Below are positions 6,640 to 16,109 of a DNA stretch of 64,000 bases, one piece after another; the first letter of the stretch is position 1; the number at the start of each line of letters is the position of its first letter. Position numbers and translations under genes: made by a program. Below the pieces are notes generated by a model. The model saw only the letters and a program-made list of their open reading frames with translations. It did not search any database and had not been told where the DNA came from. The DNA lies in assembly GCF_005405405.1 (NCBI RefSeq), contig NZ_BJDZ01000008.1:1-64000 (forward strand). The letters run 5' to 3'. This DNA is from Lactiplantibacillus plajomi (GTDB lineage: Bacteria; Bacillota; Bacilli; Lactobacillales; Lactobacillaceae).

Positions 6640-9006
6640 ATGGCAACAGATTACTCATCACCAGCATATTTGCAAGAAGTTGATAAATACTGGCGGGCAG
6701 CAAACTACCTCTCAGTGGGTCAACTCTATTTGAAAGATAATCCATTATTACAACAGCCGTTAAAGGCTAGCGACGTTAAGGTCCACCCAATCGGCCACTG
6801 GGGCACGATTGCCGGCCAAAACTTTATTTACGCCCATTTAAACCGGGTCATTAATAAGTACAATTTAAAGATGTTCTACGTTGAAGGTCCCGGTCACGGT
6901 GGTCAAGTGATGGTTTCCAACTCATATTTGGATGGTACTTACACTGATATTTATCCAGAAATCACGCAGGACGTCGAAGGGATGCAAAAGCTCTTCAAGC
7001 AATTCTCATTCCCAGGCGGGGTTGCTTCCCACGCGGCACCCGAAACACCGGGGTCAATTCACGAAGGTGGCGAATTAGGCTACTCGATTTCGCACGGTAC
7101 CGGTGCAATCTTGGATAACCCGGATGAAATTGCGGCCGTAGTTGTTGGCGACGGCGAATCCGAAACGGGTCCGTTAGCCACTTCTTGGCAGTCGACTAAG
7201 TTCATCAACCCGATTAACGACGGGGCGGTATTACCGATTTTGAACGTCAACGGTTTCAAGATTTCTAACCCAACGATTTTTGGTCGGACGCCCGATGATA
7301 AGATCAAGCAATACTTTGAAAGCATGAACTGGGAACCGATTTTTGTTGAAGGTGACGATCCTGAGAAGGTTCACCCAGCAATGGCTAAGGCCATGGACGA
7401 AGCGGTCGAAAAGATCAAGGCCATTCAAAAGAATGCCCGCGAAAATAACGATGCCAGCTTACCAACTTGGCCAATGATCGTCTTCCGTGCACCTAAGGGC
7501 TGGACTGGTCCGAAGTCGTGGGACGGCGACAAGATCGAAGGCTCCTTCCGTGCGCACCAAATTCCGATTCCCGTTGACCAAAATGACATGGAACATTCCG
7601 ATGCCTTAGTTGACTGGTTGAAGTCGTACAAGCCGGAAGAATTATTTAATGATGATGGGACTTTGAAGGACGATATTAAAGCAATCATCCCCGAAGGCCA
7701 ACTCCGGATGGCGGCTAACTCAATCACCAATGGTGGGGTCGATCCGAAGGCCTTGAACTTACCGGACTTCCGCGACTACGCTGTGGATACCAAGGACCGT
7801 GGCGCTAACGTAAAGCAGGACATGATCGTTTGGTCAGACTACTTGCGTGACGTCATCAAGAAGAACCCGGATAACTTCCGGTTGTTCGGTCCGGACGAAA
7901 CGATGTCAAACCGCCTCTACGGTATTTTTGAAGCAACTAACCGGCAGTGGATGGAAGATATTCACCCCGATAGTGACCAATTTGAAGCCCCAGCAGGTCG
8001 AATTTTAGATGCTCAGTTATCTGAACACCAAGCTGAAGGCTGGCTAGAAGGTTACGTCCTGACTGGTCGTCACGGGTTGTTCGCTAGTTACGAAGCCTTC
8101 TTACGGGTCGTCGACTCGATGTTAACCCAACACTTCAAGTGGTTACGCAAAGCCAACGAACTTGATTGGCGTAAGAAGTACCCGTCACTGAACATCATTG
8201 CGGCCTCGACCGTTTTCCAACAAGACCATAACGGTTACACCCACCAAGATCCGGGTGCCTTGACCCATTTAGCTGAAAAGAAGCCGGAATACATCCGTGA
8301 ATACTTGCCAGCCGATGCAAACAGTTTGTTAGCCGTTGGCGACGTTGTTTTACGGAGTCAGGAAAAGATCAACTACGTGGTTACTTCCAAGCATCCGCGG
8401 CAACAATGGTTCAGTATTGATGAAGCTAAGCAGTTAGTTGATAACGGCCTCGGCATTATTGACTGGGCAAGTACCGACCAAGGTAGCGAACCAGATATCG
8501 TCTTTGCCGCTGCCGGGACGGAACCAACGCTGGAAACCTTAGCGGCGATTCAGCTGTTACACGACAACTTCCCAGCGATGAAGATCCGGTTTATTAACGT
8601 GATCGACATCTTGAAGTTACGGAACCCTGAAAAGGATCCCCGTGGGTTGTCCGATGCTGAATTTGACCACTACTTCACCAAGGATAAGCCGGTTGTCTTT
8701 GCTTTCCACGGCTACGAAGACATGGTTCGGGACATCTTCTTTGACCGTCATAACCATAATCTTTACGTTCATGGTTACCGTGAAAACGGCGATATCACCA
8801 CACCATTTGACGTGCGGGTCATGAACCAAATGGACCGTTTCGACTTAGCCAAGACGGCGATTGCCGCTCAACCAGCAATGCTCGAAACTGGGGCGGCCTT
8901 CGTTCAAGACATGGACAACATGCTAGCTAAACACCATGCGTACATTCGTGACGCCGGGACCGATTTACCGGAAGTTAACGATTGGCAATGGAAAGGTTTA
9001 AAGTAA
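6640..9006 (+). CDS. xpk: Xylulose-5-phosphate/fructose-6-phosphate phosphoketolase
   Basis: This 788-residue TPP enzyme splits xylulose 5-phosphate (and in many members fructose 6-phosphate) with phosphate into acetyl phosphate plus glyceraldehyde 3-phosphate or erythrose 4-phosphate. It is the key step of the heterofermentative pathway. Full family length and signatures are present: [18 protein letters not shown] near the N-terminus, EGPGHGGQ, the TPP motif starting [15 protein letters not shown], and the pyrimidine-domain segment [20 protein letters not shown] with its conserved acidic residue. AAGGAG lies upstream of the ATG. It is a single-gene unit between its own promoter and a strong terminator, with preceding gntR as likely controller. 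Confidence 0.97.
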   Translation: MATDYSSPAYLQEVDKYWRAANYLSVGQLYLKDNPLLQQPLKASDVKVHPIGHWGTIAGQNFIYAHLNRVINKYNLKMFYVEGPGHGGQVMVSNSYLDGTYTDIYPEITQDVEGMQKLFKQFSFPGGVASHAAPETPGSIHEGGELGYSISHGTGAILDNPDEIAAVVVGDGESETGPLATSWQSTKFINPINDGAVLPILNVNGFKISNPTIFGRTPDDKIKQYFESMNWEPIFVEGDDPEKVHPAMAKAMDEAVEKIKAIQKNARENNDASLPTWPMIVFRAPKGWTGPKSWDGDKIEGSFRAHQIPIPVDQNDMEHSDALVDWLKSYKPEELFNDDGTLKDDIKAIIPEGQLRMAANSITNGGVDPKALNLPDFRDYAVDTKDRGANVKQDMIVWSDYLRDVIKKNPDNFRLFGPDETMSNRLYGIFEATNRQWMEDIHPDSDQFEAPAGRILDAQLSEHQAEGWLEGYVLTGRHGLFASYEAFLRVVDSMLTQHFKWLRKANELDWRKKYPSLNIIAASTVFQQDHNGYTHQDPGALTHLAEKKPEYIREYLPADANSLLAVGDVVLRSQEKINYVVTSKHPRQQWFSIDEAKQLVDNGLGIIDWASTDQGSEPDIVFAAAGTEPTLETLAAIQLLHDNFPAMKIRFINVIDILKLRNPEKDPRGLSDAEFDHYFTKDKPVVFAFHGYEDMVRDIFFDRHNHNLYVHGYRENGDITTPFDVRVMNQMDRFDLAKTAIAAQPAMLETGAAFVQDMDNMLAKHHAYIRDAGTDLPEVNDWQWKGLK

Positions 9007-9023
9007 TTTACAAGAATTAAGTT

Positions 9024-9076
9024 AAAAAGTCACCCCAACAGCGGCAAGTGTGCCGGCGCTGTTGGGGTGACTTTTC
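9024..9076. terminator. Bidirectional intrinsic terminator
   Basis: AAAAGTCACCCCAACAGCG pairs with CGCTGTTGGGGTGACTTTT across a loop that can itself form GCCGGC-type pairs. It lies between the convergent xpk and pseudouridine synthase genes. Confidence 0.9.
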
Positions 9077-9079
9077 TAA

Positions 9080-9982
9080 TTAGTACGTTTTCAACCGTTC
9101 TAGGTCGTTAAAAATAGCGGGGAGCGGGGCGTTGACACGTACGCTTTCGCCCGTGAAGGGAATGATTAACTGCAATTCGATTGCGTGTAAGAGCAACCGG
9201 GGTGCCCGCTTCGCCAGCGGGTCGTAAAGCGGATCACCGATGATCGGGTGCCGGCTGGCGGCCAGGTGCACCCGTAGTTGGTGGGTACGACCAGTGTGTA
9301 GGTGTAATTCAACGAGGCTGTGATCCCCAGCCGTGGTTAGGACTTGGTAGTCGGTAACGGCGGGTTGGGCGTCCGCCGTATTGACCCAACGCTTCCGTTT
9401 ATCCAGCGGGTCACGGCCAATCGGGGCGGTGAACTGCCCGCGGTCGGTCGCAAACCGACCGCGGACCCAGGCGCGGTATGTGCGCCGGATGGCTTTACTA
9501 CTAATGAGCCGGTCTAAAATTGGGACGACAACCGGATTTAAAGCCACCAGCATTGCACCGGAAGTCATTTGATCGAGGCGGTGGACCATGTAAGGCGCCC
9601 CGGCTTGGGCTGCCGTTTGGGCTGCTAAAAAATTAAGCAGGGTGCCGGTCTCGCCCGGCTGGTTGGGGTGGGATTTAACGCCCGCCGGCTTATTCACCAC
9701 TAGTAAATCAGCGTTTTGATACAAAATCGGTACCGTCTGGGTCGAATCGGGAAGGTACGCGGACTTTGGTGTTCGAAAATCGGTTGGCACAAAAACTAGC
9801 GTTAATTGGTCATTCGTGTGGACAATGGTCGCAACCGAGGCCGGTCGCTGGTTGACGATGATTCGGCGGCCCTGACGAAGTTGGCCCTGAATTCGTTTAG
9901 GAATCAGCCACGCTTTGAGGCAGGCCCGCACCGTTTGCTGATCAAGGGTCGCGGGAATGGGTAACGAGTAGGTCCAGTGCAT
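9080..9982 (-). CDS. RluA-family RNA pseudouridine synthase
   Basis: A 300-residue enzyme that isomerises uridine to pseudouridine in rRNA or tRNA. It has an N-terminal S4-like domain (QLRQGRRIIVNQRPAS) and the catalytic domain from about residue 85: VVNKPAGVKSHP, the catalytic-Asp motif HRLDQMTSGAML and the closing motif TGRTHQLRVHLA. These place it in the RluA/RluC/RluD group; the target base cannot be told from sequence. The ATG is preceded by AAAGGAGC with good spacing. It is transcribed leftwards, upstream of it lies an intergenic repeat element and then uspA. Confidence 0.92.
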   Translation of the reverse strand: MHWTYSLPIPATLDQQTVRACLKAWLIPKRIQGQLRQGRRIIVNQRPASVATIVHTNDQLTLVFVPTDFRTPKSAYLPDSTQTVPILYQNADLLVVNKPAGVKSHPNQPGETGTLLNFLAAQTAAQAGAPYMVHRLDQMTSGAMLVALNPVVVPILDRLISSKAIRRTYRAWVRGRFATDRGQFTAPIGRDPLDKRKRWVNTADAQPAVTDYQVLTTAGDHSLVELHLHTGRTHQLRVHLAASRHPIIGDPLYDPLAKRAPRLLLHAIELQLIIPFTGESVRVNAPLPAIFNDLERLKTY

Positions 9983-10007
9983 GGTGGGGCTCCTTTCATG
10001 GTTAATG

Positions 10008-10104
10008 AAAAACGAGTGGGGCCAAAAGTCGGCTGACTTTTGGTGCCCGTTTTAATTACGGTTGTTCAGAGACGAAAGGAGGCCGTGACGTTTGTCACGG
10101 CCTC
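10008..10104 (+). repeat. Intergenic repeat element, copy A (includes uspA terminator)
   Basis: First of five related elements. It starts with an imperfect palindrome around CCAAAAGTCGGCTGACTTTTGG, continues through GCCCGTTTTAATTACGG and TTGTTCAGAGACGAAAG, and ends in the GC-rich hairpin GAGGCCGTGAC-gttt-GTCACGGCCTC (10079-10104). That hairpin lies directly behind the minus-strand uspA gene and probably ends its transcript. Orientation matches the copies near 26.1, 34.9, 38.7 and 40.7 kb. Confidence 0.65.
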
Positions 10105-10114
10105 GCCTAGTCAC

Positions 10115-10567
10115 TTACTTAGTTGCTGGTTTGACGATCAAAACGTCACAGACGGCATTACGACTCACGTAAGTCGTAACCGAGCCGACAACCAGTCGTT
10201 CAACGGCGGATAGCCCGGTTGAACCGATTAGAATCAGCTGGTTATGGTGGTCTGCCGGAAATTCACGGGCGATGACCGTCTTTGGGTTACCGAAGCGCAC
10301 GTGAATGTCGACGTCGGTTACCCCGGCGTCTTCCGCCTCCTGCTTGAGTTCTTTCAAGCGTTCCTGGACGTCTTCCGATAATTTATAGATGACGTCGCCG
10401 CTAACGGCCCCGCCGTAAGTATCGCTAAATTGGTTGATTTCTAAGACGTTGAGGATATCTAAATGGGTTTGGTTACGTTTTGCAACTTCAATGCCCCGTT
10501 TTAAGACTTCTTCGGTGGCTTTTGAGCCATCAACTGGTACTAAAATATTTTGATATTGTTGTAACAT
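10115..10567 (-). CDS. Universal stress protein UspA family
   Basis: A 150-residue single-domain Usp. NILVPVDGSKATEEVLKRG is the usual N-terminal strand and helix, and GSTGLSAVERLVVGSVT fits the ATP-binding pattern G-2x-G-9x-G-S/T, so this member probably binds ATP. Roles in the family relate to stress survival and energy limitation. The ATG at 10567 is preceded by a GGGGG site. It is a monocistronic unit with its own promoter and a terminator that belongs to repeat copy A. Confidence 0.93.
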   Translation of the reverse strand: MLQQYQNILVPVDGSKATEEVLKRGIEVAKRNQTHLDILNVLEINQFSDTYGGAVSGDVIYKLSEDVQERLKELKQEAEDAGVTDVDIHVRFGNPKTVIAREFPADHHNQLILIGSTGLSAVERLVVGSVTTYVSRNAVCDVLIVKPATK

Positions 10568-10606
10568 AATGCGTACCCCCGTATGATGTGGCTGATAAAT
10601 ATGTTC

Positions 10607-10634
10607 ATTTTATCATTAATTAGCGTCAGTGTAA
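10607..10634 (-). promoter_or_regulatory. Likely uspA promoter
   Basis: On the minus strand TTACAC (10634-10629), a 16-base spacer and TAAAAT (10612-10607) form a sigma-A-type promoter about 40 bases before the uspA start codon. Confidence 0.55.
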
Positions 10635-11098
10635 GCGATTTTGACGGCCTTTTCAGAAAAAAGTCATTACTGTTTTGAAATTCGACCAACATTTTTTTAA
10701 TTCAAACTGATTTTTGCTAACTTTTTTGTTACAAATAGCGGCGGGTATCCGCGGATGATGAAAACCTCTGTAATATTTGCAACGCTCATTATATTTTAAT
10801 TATTATATCTGACGGGAATTGTAAAACGGGTAAACTATTGGTATTTTAGGCATCCGTACAAACCGGAGAAAATATAAGTGATTTATATATAATTTTTTTA
10901 ATATACACAATACACATAACTGTAAAAAAATGTAATATAAATAAATCAATATTCCGTTATTTGATTTGAAGCACCATTCTGATAATGGTACGATAACCGT
11001 GTAGTTGAGGGGTTGTACAGCGTTTTTGGAAGTAAGATTTTGGAAATTAAGTTGTTGGTAGGATTGTTAAAAATCACAGAAAGTTTGGGGACTTACAA
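10635..11098. other. AT-rich intergenic region with acm2 promoter
   Basis: About 460 bases without a gene, much richer in A and T than the surroundings, with several A and T tracts between 10660 and 10960 that may bend the DNA. A good promoter for the downstream autolysin gene is TTGAAG at 10966-10971, a 17-base spacer and TACGAT at 10989-10994, leaving a leader of about 100 bases. I see no terminator or conserved RNA in the region. Confidence 0.55.
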
Positions 11099-13573
11099 TT
11101 GAAAATGGAAATGACAAAAATTGTTGCATCTTTAATGCTAAGTACAGCTTTATTGCCGATGATCAGTAGTAAAGCCACCACGACTAAAGACAGTGCAACG
11201 AGCACGACTGAACGAGTTCAACCCGTTGCGTCGTCAACTAGCGAACAGATGACAACGTTAAAAACCAATAGTACAAGTGCGGCTGCGTCAGTAGGTGCCG
11301 TTTCCGCAACTAGTACGGCGCCCACCAGTGCCGAATCAACCAGCACATCAGCGACGAGTGCCGTTGCGGCTGATTCAGTCGGTGCGACGCAAGCACCAGT
11401 TTCAGCTGAATCAGTGGCACCGACCGTTTCTGCGGCGCCGGTAACGAGCACGACGGCTTCAACCGCCCCCGCGGCCACTGAAACGACAAGTTCAGTAGTG
11501 GCTTCGACGGCACCAGCTAAGGATATTAGTTCAGCAGCGGCATCGACGGCACCAGCTAAGGATGATGGTTCAACGGCGGCATCGACAGCACCAGCTAAGG
11601 ATGCTAGTTCGACAGCGGCATCGACGACACCAGCCAAGGATGTTAGTTCAACGGCGGTCTCAACGGCACCAGCCAAGGATGCTAGTTCAGCAGCGGCATC
11701 GACGGCACCAGCTAAGGATGCTAGTTCAACGGCGGCATCGACGGCACCAGCTAACGCGACAAGTACTGCACCTGTAAAAACGCCGACGAGTGTCGCGGGG
11801 ACCCCAGCGCCTAAGCCTGCTAGTACAATCCAGAATAGTGTTGGTAAGGCCGTTAGCTCAACGCAACAGTTGAAACCGGTGATGGAATCGGCTCAGACGA
11901 CTAATGCCGTCAATTATTACATGGTTCGCACGACCACCGGGGCAACCCGGGTCGTTTCCGAACAAGAATTTTTGAACGCCATTAAGGCGGGAGCTATTGA
12001 AACTTGGCGTAAGTACCGGGTGTTACCGTCAGTGACGGCGGCGCAAGCCATTCTTGAAAGTGGCTGGGGCAAGTCCCAGTTAGCGCAAAGTGGTCACAAC
12101 TTATTCGGGATTAAAGGCAGTTATAACGGTCAGTCAGTTTACTTTAAGACCAATGAATGGAATGGGTCACAGTACATTACGGTGACGGCGGCATTTCGGA
12201 AGTATCCAAGTTGGGCGGCCAGTTTGGAAGACCACGGGGCGTTTTTAGTTGAAAATTCGCGTTATGCGAACCTACTCGGTCTTACGGATTACCGCCGGGT
12301 CGCAACGTTGATGCAACAGGATGGTTACGCAACTTCGCCGACTTACGCTAGTTCACTGATTAACCTGATTCAACAATACGGTTTACAAGCTTGGGATCAA
12401 GAAGCCCTTAGTGGTCAGCCTAGTGATTACCACGTGACTGCAGAAAACGGGCGTTACAAATTCACTAAGCCAACGAGTATCCACGTTGCAGCGGACAAGA
12501 ACTCCGCGGTCGTTGGGACGTACGAAAGCGGTCAAACGGTTTATTACAATGCTAAGGTCCAAGTTGGTGGCCAGACTTGGTTGCAATATTTGGCCTATTC
12601 AGGTGGCTTACACTACGTTTTGATCAACGAAGTTGCGACGCCGGCACCAAGTAAGCCAGCGCCAGCACCAACGACCCCGGCGGATGGGTTACCTAACTCG
12701 GGGACGTTCAAGTTTAGTCGCGAAACCAATATTCGTAACGGCGCGTCTAAGTCCGCGGGAATTGTCGGGACGTACGGTGCCGGCCAAACGGTTCGTTATA
12801 ACGGGAAGGTTCAGGCTGGTGGCTTAACTTGGTTACGGTACGTCGCCTATTCTGGTGCGACCCATTACGTTGCCGTTAGCGGTGATTTTGTCGCGGCGGC
12901 GCCTAAACCACAAATTCAGAAGGTCAGCGGGGCTTACCGCTTTAACCGGACGACGGCAATTAAGACCGCTGCTAACAGCGGTGCCCAAACGGTCGGCACG
13001 TACGGCGCTGGCGAAACGGTTTACTATAACGCCAAGGTAACGGTGGGAAATCAAACCTGGTTACGCTATAAGGCATATTCCGGCGCCACGCACTACGTTT
13101 TGGTGAGCGATGTTGCATCGACGAATAACGTTGCTAAGCCGCACGTTACCGCAACTAAGGGTGCTTACCGCTTTACTAAACCAACGGCAATTAAGGCGGC
13201 CGCGGATCGCAATGCCCGGACGGTTGGGACTTACTACACGGGTAATACGGTTTATTACAATGCAAAAGTAACCGTCAATGGACAAACTTGGCTCCGTTAC
13301 CAGTCTTATTCTGGTGCGACCCACTACGTTGAAATTGACGGTGGTGCGCCAACCGCCACGACAACCAGTCCGGTAACCGCAACCCGTGGTAGTTTCCGTT
13401 TTTCCACCACCACCAATATTCGGACGGCACCAAGTACGCATGCAGCCCGGGTCGGTGAATACTACCCTGGTGACGTCGTTTATTACGACGGCAAGGTACG
13501 GGCGGAAGGCTACACTTGGCTCCGGTACCTAAGCCGCAGTGGGGCAGTCCACTACGTTGCGGCGATCCGTTAG
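11099..13573 (+). CDS. acm2: Acm2-like N-acetylglucosaminidase autolysin with SH3 repeats
   Basis: An 824-residue secreted peptidoglycan hydrolase. Order: signal peptide (about 1-25), an Ala/Ser/Thr-rich low-complexity region to about 285, a GH73 glucosaminidase domain (about 300-445; PSVTAAQAILESGWGKSQLA holds the likely catalytic Glu, followed by HNLFGIKG), then five bacterial SH3 repeats of about 60 residues, each with a VGTY/VGEY turn and a W-L-x-Y...HYV ending. This is the architecture of L. plantarum Acm2, which separates daughter cells and is O-glycosylated in its AST region; glycosylation here is inferred. TTG 11099 with TTTGGGGA upstream is the likely start; ATG 11105 is the alternative. 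A terminator follows. Confidence 0.92.
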   Translation: MKMEMTKIVASLMLSTALLPMISSKATTTKDSATSTTERVQPVASSTSEQMTTLKTNSTSAAASVGAVSATSTAPTSAESTSTSATSAVAADSVGATQAPVSAESVAPTVSAAPVTSTTASTAPAATETTSSVVASTAPAKDISSAAASTAPAKDDGSTAASTAPAKDASSTAASTTPAKDVSSTAVSTAPAKDASSAAASTAPAKDASSTAASTAPANATSTAPVKTPTSVAGTPAPKPASTIQNSVGKAVSSTQQLKPVMESAQTTNAVNYYMVRTTTGATRVVSEQEFLNAIKAGAIETWRKYRVLPSVTAAQAILESGWGKSQLAQSGHNLFGIKGSYNGQSVYFKTNEWNGSQYITVTAAFRKYPSWAASLEDHGAFLVENSRYANLLGLTDYRRVATLMQQDGYATSPTYASSLINLIQQYGLQAWDQEALSGQPSDYHVTAENGRYKFTKPTSIHVAADKNSAVVGTYESGQTVYYNAKVQVGGQTWLQYLAYSGGLHYVLINEVATPAPSKPAPAPTTPADGLPNSGTFKFSRETNIRNGASKSAGIVGTYGAGQTVRYNGKVQAGGLTWLRYVAYSGATHYVAVSGDFVAAAPKPQIQKVSGAYRFNRTTAIKTAANSGAQTVGTYGAGETVYYNAKVTVGNQTWLRYKAYSGATHYVLVSDVASTNNVAKPHVTATKGAYRFTKPTAIKAAADRNARTVGTYYTGNTVYYNAKVTVNGQTWLRYQSYSGATHYVEIDGGAPTATTTSPVTATRGSFRFSTTTNIRTAPSTHAARVGEYYPGDVVYYDGKVRAEGYTWLRYLSRSGAVHYVAAIR
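11504..11758 (+). repeat. 39-bp tandem repeat in the AST region of acm2
   Basis: About six and a half copies of a 39-base unit encode STAPAKDxSSxAA-type 13-mers. Third-position and occasional codon changes separate the copies. The repeat lies in a disordered linker, so copy number can vary without breaking the reading frame. Confidence 0.85.
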
Positions 13574-13634
13574 GTCGTTAGTGAAAGAACCACTGTTATT
13601 TGACAATTGAATTATTTAAGCGCGATTGATGCGG

Positions 13635-13672
13635 ACAACCTGGGTTTGTGATTGTGACCCAGGTTGTTTTTG
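13635..13672 (+). terminator. Intrinsic terminator of acm2
   Basis: ACAACCTGGGT pairs with ACCCAGGTTGT around a short loop and is followed by a T run. Confidence 0.88.
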
Positions 13673-13677
13673 GGACG

Positions 13678-13706
13678 TTGCAATCGCTTACATGGTGTGC
13701 TATATT
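13678..13706 (+). promoter_or_regulatory. Promoter of candidate structured RNA
   Basis: TTGCAA at 13678-13683, a 17-base spacer and TATATT at 13701-13706 form a strong sigma-A promoter with a predicted start near 13713, far (330 bases) from the next start codon. Confidence 0.65.
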
Positions 13707-13712
13707 GAATTT

Positions 13713-13952
13713 ATCGGAAGAATCTAAGGTCAGTATTACCGTTACCCAATTGTTGTAACAAACCCGTCAAGTGATAGCTAGTGCAGTATACAGCGTTTCC
13801 GCTAATTTCGGATAACTGGCTGGCCAAAACTCCATCTATATGATGGCACGGATTATCCGCGGAGAACGGGTTGCCGCCAATCAGACCGTTCTGGGATGTG
13901 GATTGTGATTCAATGGTATTTGCGGAATGAAGAATTCCACGCGAAATTTTTT
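13713..13952 (+). ncRNA. Candidate structured RNA, rod-like, 6S-like architecture
   Basis: About 240 bases start at a strong promoter and end at an intrinsic terminator (stem 13919-13945, T run 13947-13952) before lplA. Complementary arms stack into a rod: AACCCG (13761)/CGGGTT (13867), TCCGC (13798)/GCGGA (13859), CGGATAA (13809)/TTATCCG (13853) and an apical CCATC/GATGG hairpin (13832-13846). A long unpaired 5' segment (about 13767-13794) faces few bases on the other side, like the central bubble of 6S RNA. No long ORF is present. It could instead be an unrecognised leader of lplA. No T-box signature was found. Confidence 0.5.
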
Positions 13953-13966
13953 GAATGGTTCTTCCT

Positions 13967-13997
13967 AAAAAAGGCTCACGTTGTGGGTCCTTTTTTA
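13967..13997 (+). terminator. Second intrinsic terminator before lplA
   Basis: AAAAAAGG pairs with CCTTTTTT, with an inner CAC/GTG stem. It stops any read-through from the RNA upstream, or is the terminator half of an attenuator. A TAAAAT-like -10 near 14022 could start lplA transcription afterwards. Confidence 0.65.
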
Positions 13998-14045
13998 ATC
14001 TTAACTGATACTGGTCATAACTAAAATCTGAGGAGCTGAGTACTG

Positions 14046-15059
14046 ATGTATTACGTTGCAATGAAAGATCACGAAATTGGTCGGAACCTCGCCACCGAAC
14101 AATATTTAATGAATAATGTGGATTTTGACGAACCGTTAGTTTTGTTTTATTACGAAGAACCGTGCATTATTGTTGGCCGTAATCAGAATACTTTGGAAGA
14201 AATCAATGCCGATTATGTCCGCGAACACAACATTACGGTAACGCGGCGGTTATCCGGTGGTGGCGCGGTCTACCAAGACTTAGGAAATCTTTGCTTTAGT
14301 TTTGTGGTCGACAGCGATAGCCAAGAGTTTGGTGATTTTAAAACCTTTACTAAGCCAATCATTGATGCGCTCCATGACATGGGGGCAACGACCGCGACGG
14401 TCAGTGGTCGGAACGACTTGTTAGTTGATGGTAAGAAGTTCTCTGGGAACGCCATGTATTCGAAGAACGGCAAGACGTTCTCCCACGGAACTTTAATGTT
14501 GAACGTAGACTTAGGGGTCGTCCCACAAGCGTTGACGGTGCCAACCGATAAAATCGCGTCGAAGGGGATTAAGTCGGTTCGAAGTCGGGTCACCAATTTA
14601 CGGCCATTTCTTGCGCCAGAATATCAAAATATTACCGTACCGGAATTCCAAGACGCGTTACTAAAGGAACTGTTCCACGTCAAGTCATTGGACGAAATTG
14701 CGGATAAAGCGTACCACGTGACCCCCGAACAACAAAAAGCCATTGATAAAATTTACGAAGACTATTATGCTAATTGGGATTGGGTTTACGGAAAATCACC
14801 AGAATTTTCCGTAAAGCGCCGCAAGCACTTTGATATGGGAACGATTGATGCTCGTTTAGACGTGAACGGTGGCCATATTAAAAATGTGAAATTTTACGGT
14901 GATTTCTTCGGTAGTGGTGACGTTCATGACGTTGAACAAGCGCTGACTGGAATTCGTTATGATCATGAAGTGATTGATGAACAGTTAGCTGGACTTGATT
15001 TAAACAAGTACTTTACCGGTATCCCACGGACGGATATTATCGATTTGATCGCCCAGTAA
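14046..15059 (+). CDS. lplA: Lipoate-protein ligase A
   Basis: A 337-residue enzyme that activates free lipoate with ATP and attaches it to lipoyl domains of 2-oxoacid dehydrogenases (here probably pyruvate dehydrogenase) or GcvH. The BPL/LplA catalytic domain spans about 1-240, with the lipoate-pocket motif RRLSGGGAVYQDLGN and the catalytic lysine region DGKKFSGNAMYS. The C-terminal accessory domain follows (about 250-337). GAGGAG lies about 10 bases before the ATG. Two small genes follow closely and may be co-transcribed. Confidence 0.95.
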   Translation: MYYVAMKDHEIGRNLATEQYLMNNVDFDEPLVLFYYEEPCIIVGRNQNTLEEINADYVREHNITVTRRLSGGGAVYQDLGNLCFSFVVDSDSQEFGDFKTFTKPIIDALHDMGATTATVSGRNDLLVDGKKFSGNAMYSKNGKTFSHGTLMLNVDLGVVPQALTVPTDKIASKGIKSVRSRVTNLRPFLAPEYQNITVPEFQDALLKELFHVKSLDEIADKAYHVTPEQQKAIDKIYEDYYANWDWVYGKSPEFSVKRRKHFDMGTIDARLDVNGGHIKNVKFYGDFFGSGDVHDVEQALTGIRYDHEVIDEQLAGLDLNKYFTGIPRTDIIDLIAQ

Positions 15060-15072
15060 TGGGAGTGATTTA

Positions 15073-15456
15073 TTGAAGTTGACCCGCTTGGTTGCATTTG
15101 CGTTTGTTTCTTTTTTTTGTTACGGTATCGTCAATTGGATGATGTCCACCAGCCATTTTCACCTGCAGGCCAAGGCAATCTCAACGCCAGAAATGTGGCA
15201 GGGATTACTTATTGCGTTAGTCCTGTATTTTGTGGGAATTTTGGCCGTTTACGTAAACCGGATGCTTGGTTTTTACGTATTAGGTCTCGTACTCGTCATT
15301 TATTCACTGGGAATGATCAGTGCCCTGATTTCGGGGTATCAAAGTACGGCTGGCATGACGATCAAGTTATTATTAGAAATAGTTGGCGTTATTGGACTCG
15401 GATTGAACTTTTACACGCTAGTTCTACTAACACGCTGGCGACATAATAAGGAATAA
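15073..15456 (+). CDS. Small membrane protein with four predicted helices
   Basis: 127 mostly hydrophobic residues with four predicted transmembrane segments (about 5-25, 42-62, 66-88, 98-120) and a basic C-terminus (RWRHNKE). I recognise no family. TTG is the start, with GGGAGTGA 6 bases upstream. It begins 13 bases after lplA and ends 14 bases before the next gene, so the three probably form one operon. A role in lipoate supply is possible from context only. Confidence 0.72.
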   Translation: MKLTRLVAFAFVSFFCYGIVNWMMSTSHFHLQAKAISTPEMWQGLLIALVLYFVGILAVYVNRMLGFYVLGLVLVIYSLGMISALISGYQSTAGMTIKLLLEIVGVIGLGLNFYTLVLLTRWRHNKE

Positions 15457-15470
15457 GACGAGGGGAAATT

Positions 15471-15923
15471 ATGCAACGAAATGTACAAACATTTATAGAT
15501 GATGTTAAAGCCGAAAATGTCACGCAGACGTCCGTAACGGGCACCTACGAACATTTAACGGAGCAGGTCGGCGCTTGGCTGACTGCGTTTACAAAGACGG
15601 TTGCGACTGACCAGTTAACGCAGACGACCTTGACGGTAACCCACGAGCCCGTTATTAGCTTTCGCCTAGAGACCGGACTGATTAACCTACCATGGGCCAA
15701 TCTAACGGAAATCGGCAAAGTAACGGCTGCTGAGGACACGTTACCGTTGAACGTTTATATGATTGCGGAATCCGAGGCGTTGCCTTCCGGATTGCGAATT
15801 GATGAGTTGGGCAGTGTGGCGGACGTATTGGCTGATCAGAATAGTGCGGAAAAGTTGTTAACGACTTGGTTAACTAATCAGCAGGCTCGCCTAGATCAGA
15901 TTATGACGGCGGATAAAGCCTAA
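15471..15923 (+). CDS. Hypothetical cytosolic protein, 150 residues
   Basis: An acidic soluble protein without signal peptide or membrane segment. It is rich in Thr and Leu and appears to alternate strands (TTLTVTHEPVISFRLE) with helices (a C-terminal ADQNSAEKLLTTWLTNQQ helix). I do not recognise a family. GAGGGGA precedes the ATG with normal spacing. It is the last gene of the lplA group and is followed by a hairpin at 16011-16050. Confidence 0.7.
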   Translation: MQRNVQTFIDDVKAENVTQTSVTGTYEHLTEQVGAWLTAFTKTVATDQLTQTTLTVTHEPVISFRLETGLINLPWANLTEIGKVTAAEDTLPLNVYMIAESEALPSGLRIDELGSVADVLADQNSAEKLLTTWLTNQQARLDQIMTADKA

Positions 15924-16010
15924 ATTTTTACCTCAAATCAATCATATCTTTACAATGGTTTTGTATGATTAACTTGTGATATGGAGCCAAGCCAAATCAT
16001 TGTGCCAAGT

Positions 16011-16050
16011 AATCACTTCTCGAGCTGTTTTCAGCGGGGAAGTGATTTTT
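16011..16050 (+). terminator. Intrinsic terminator
   Basis: AATCACTTC pairs with GAAGTGATT over a 19-base loop that can form a further short stem; a T run follows. It ends the lplA operon. Confidence 0.75.
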
Positions 16051-16109
16051 GGTTGTAATTTAAACGAAAAAATGGTACCTTTTGAAGTGCGATGAGTCGA
16101 TAGAGTCAG

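Noticed and set aside
11218-11777. Minus-strand 152-residue and plus-strand 71-residue frames in the AST region
   Set aside because: They mirror the 39-base repeat of acm2, are of extreme composition and have no ribosome sites.
13713-13952. T-box interpretation of the lplA upstream RNA
   Set aside because: No GGTGGNACCGCG-like core, and the antiterminator pairing expected in T-boxes is not visible.
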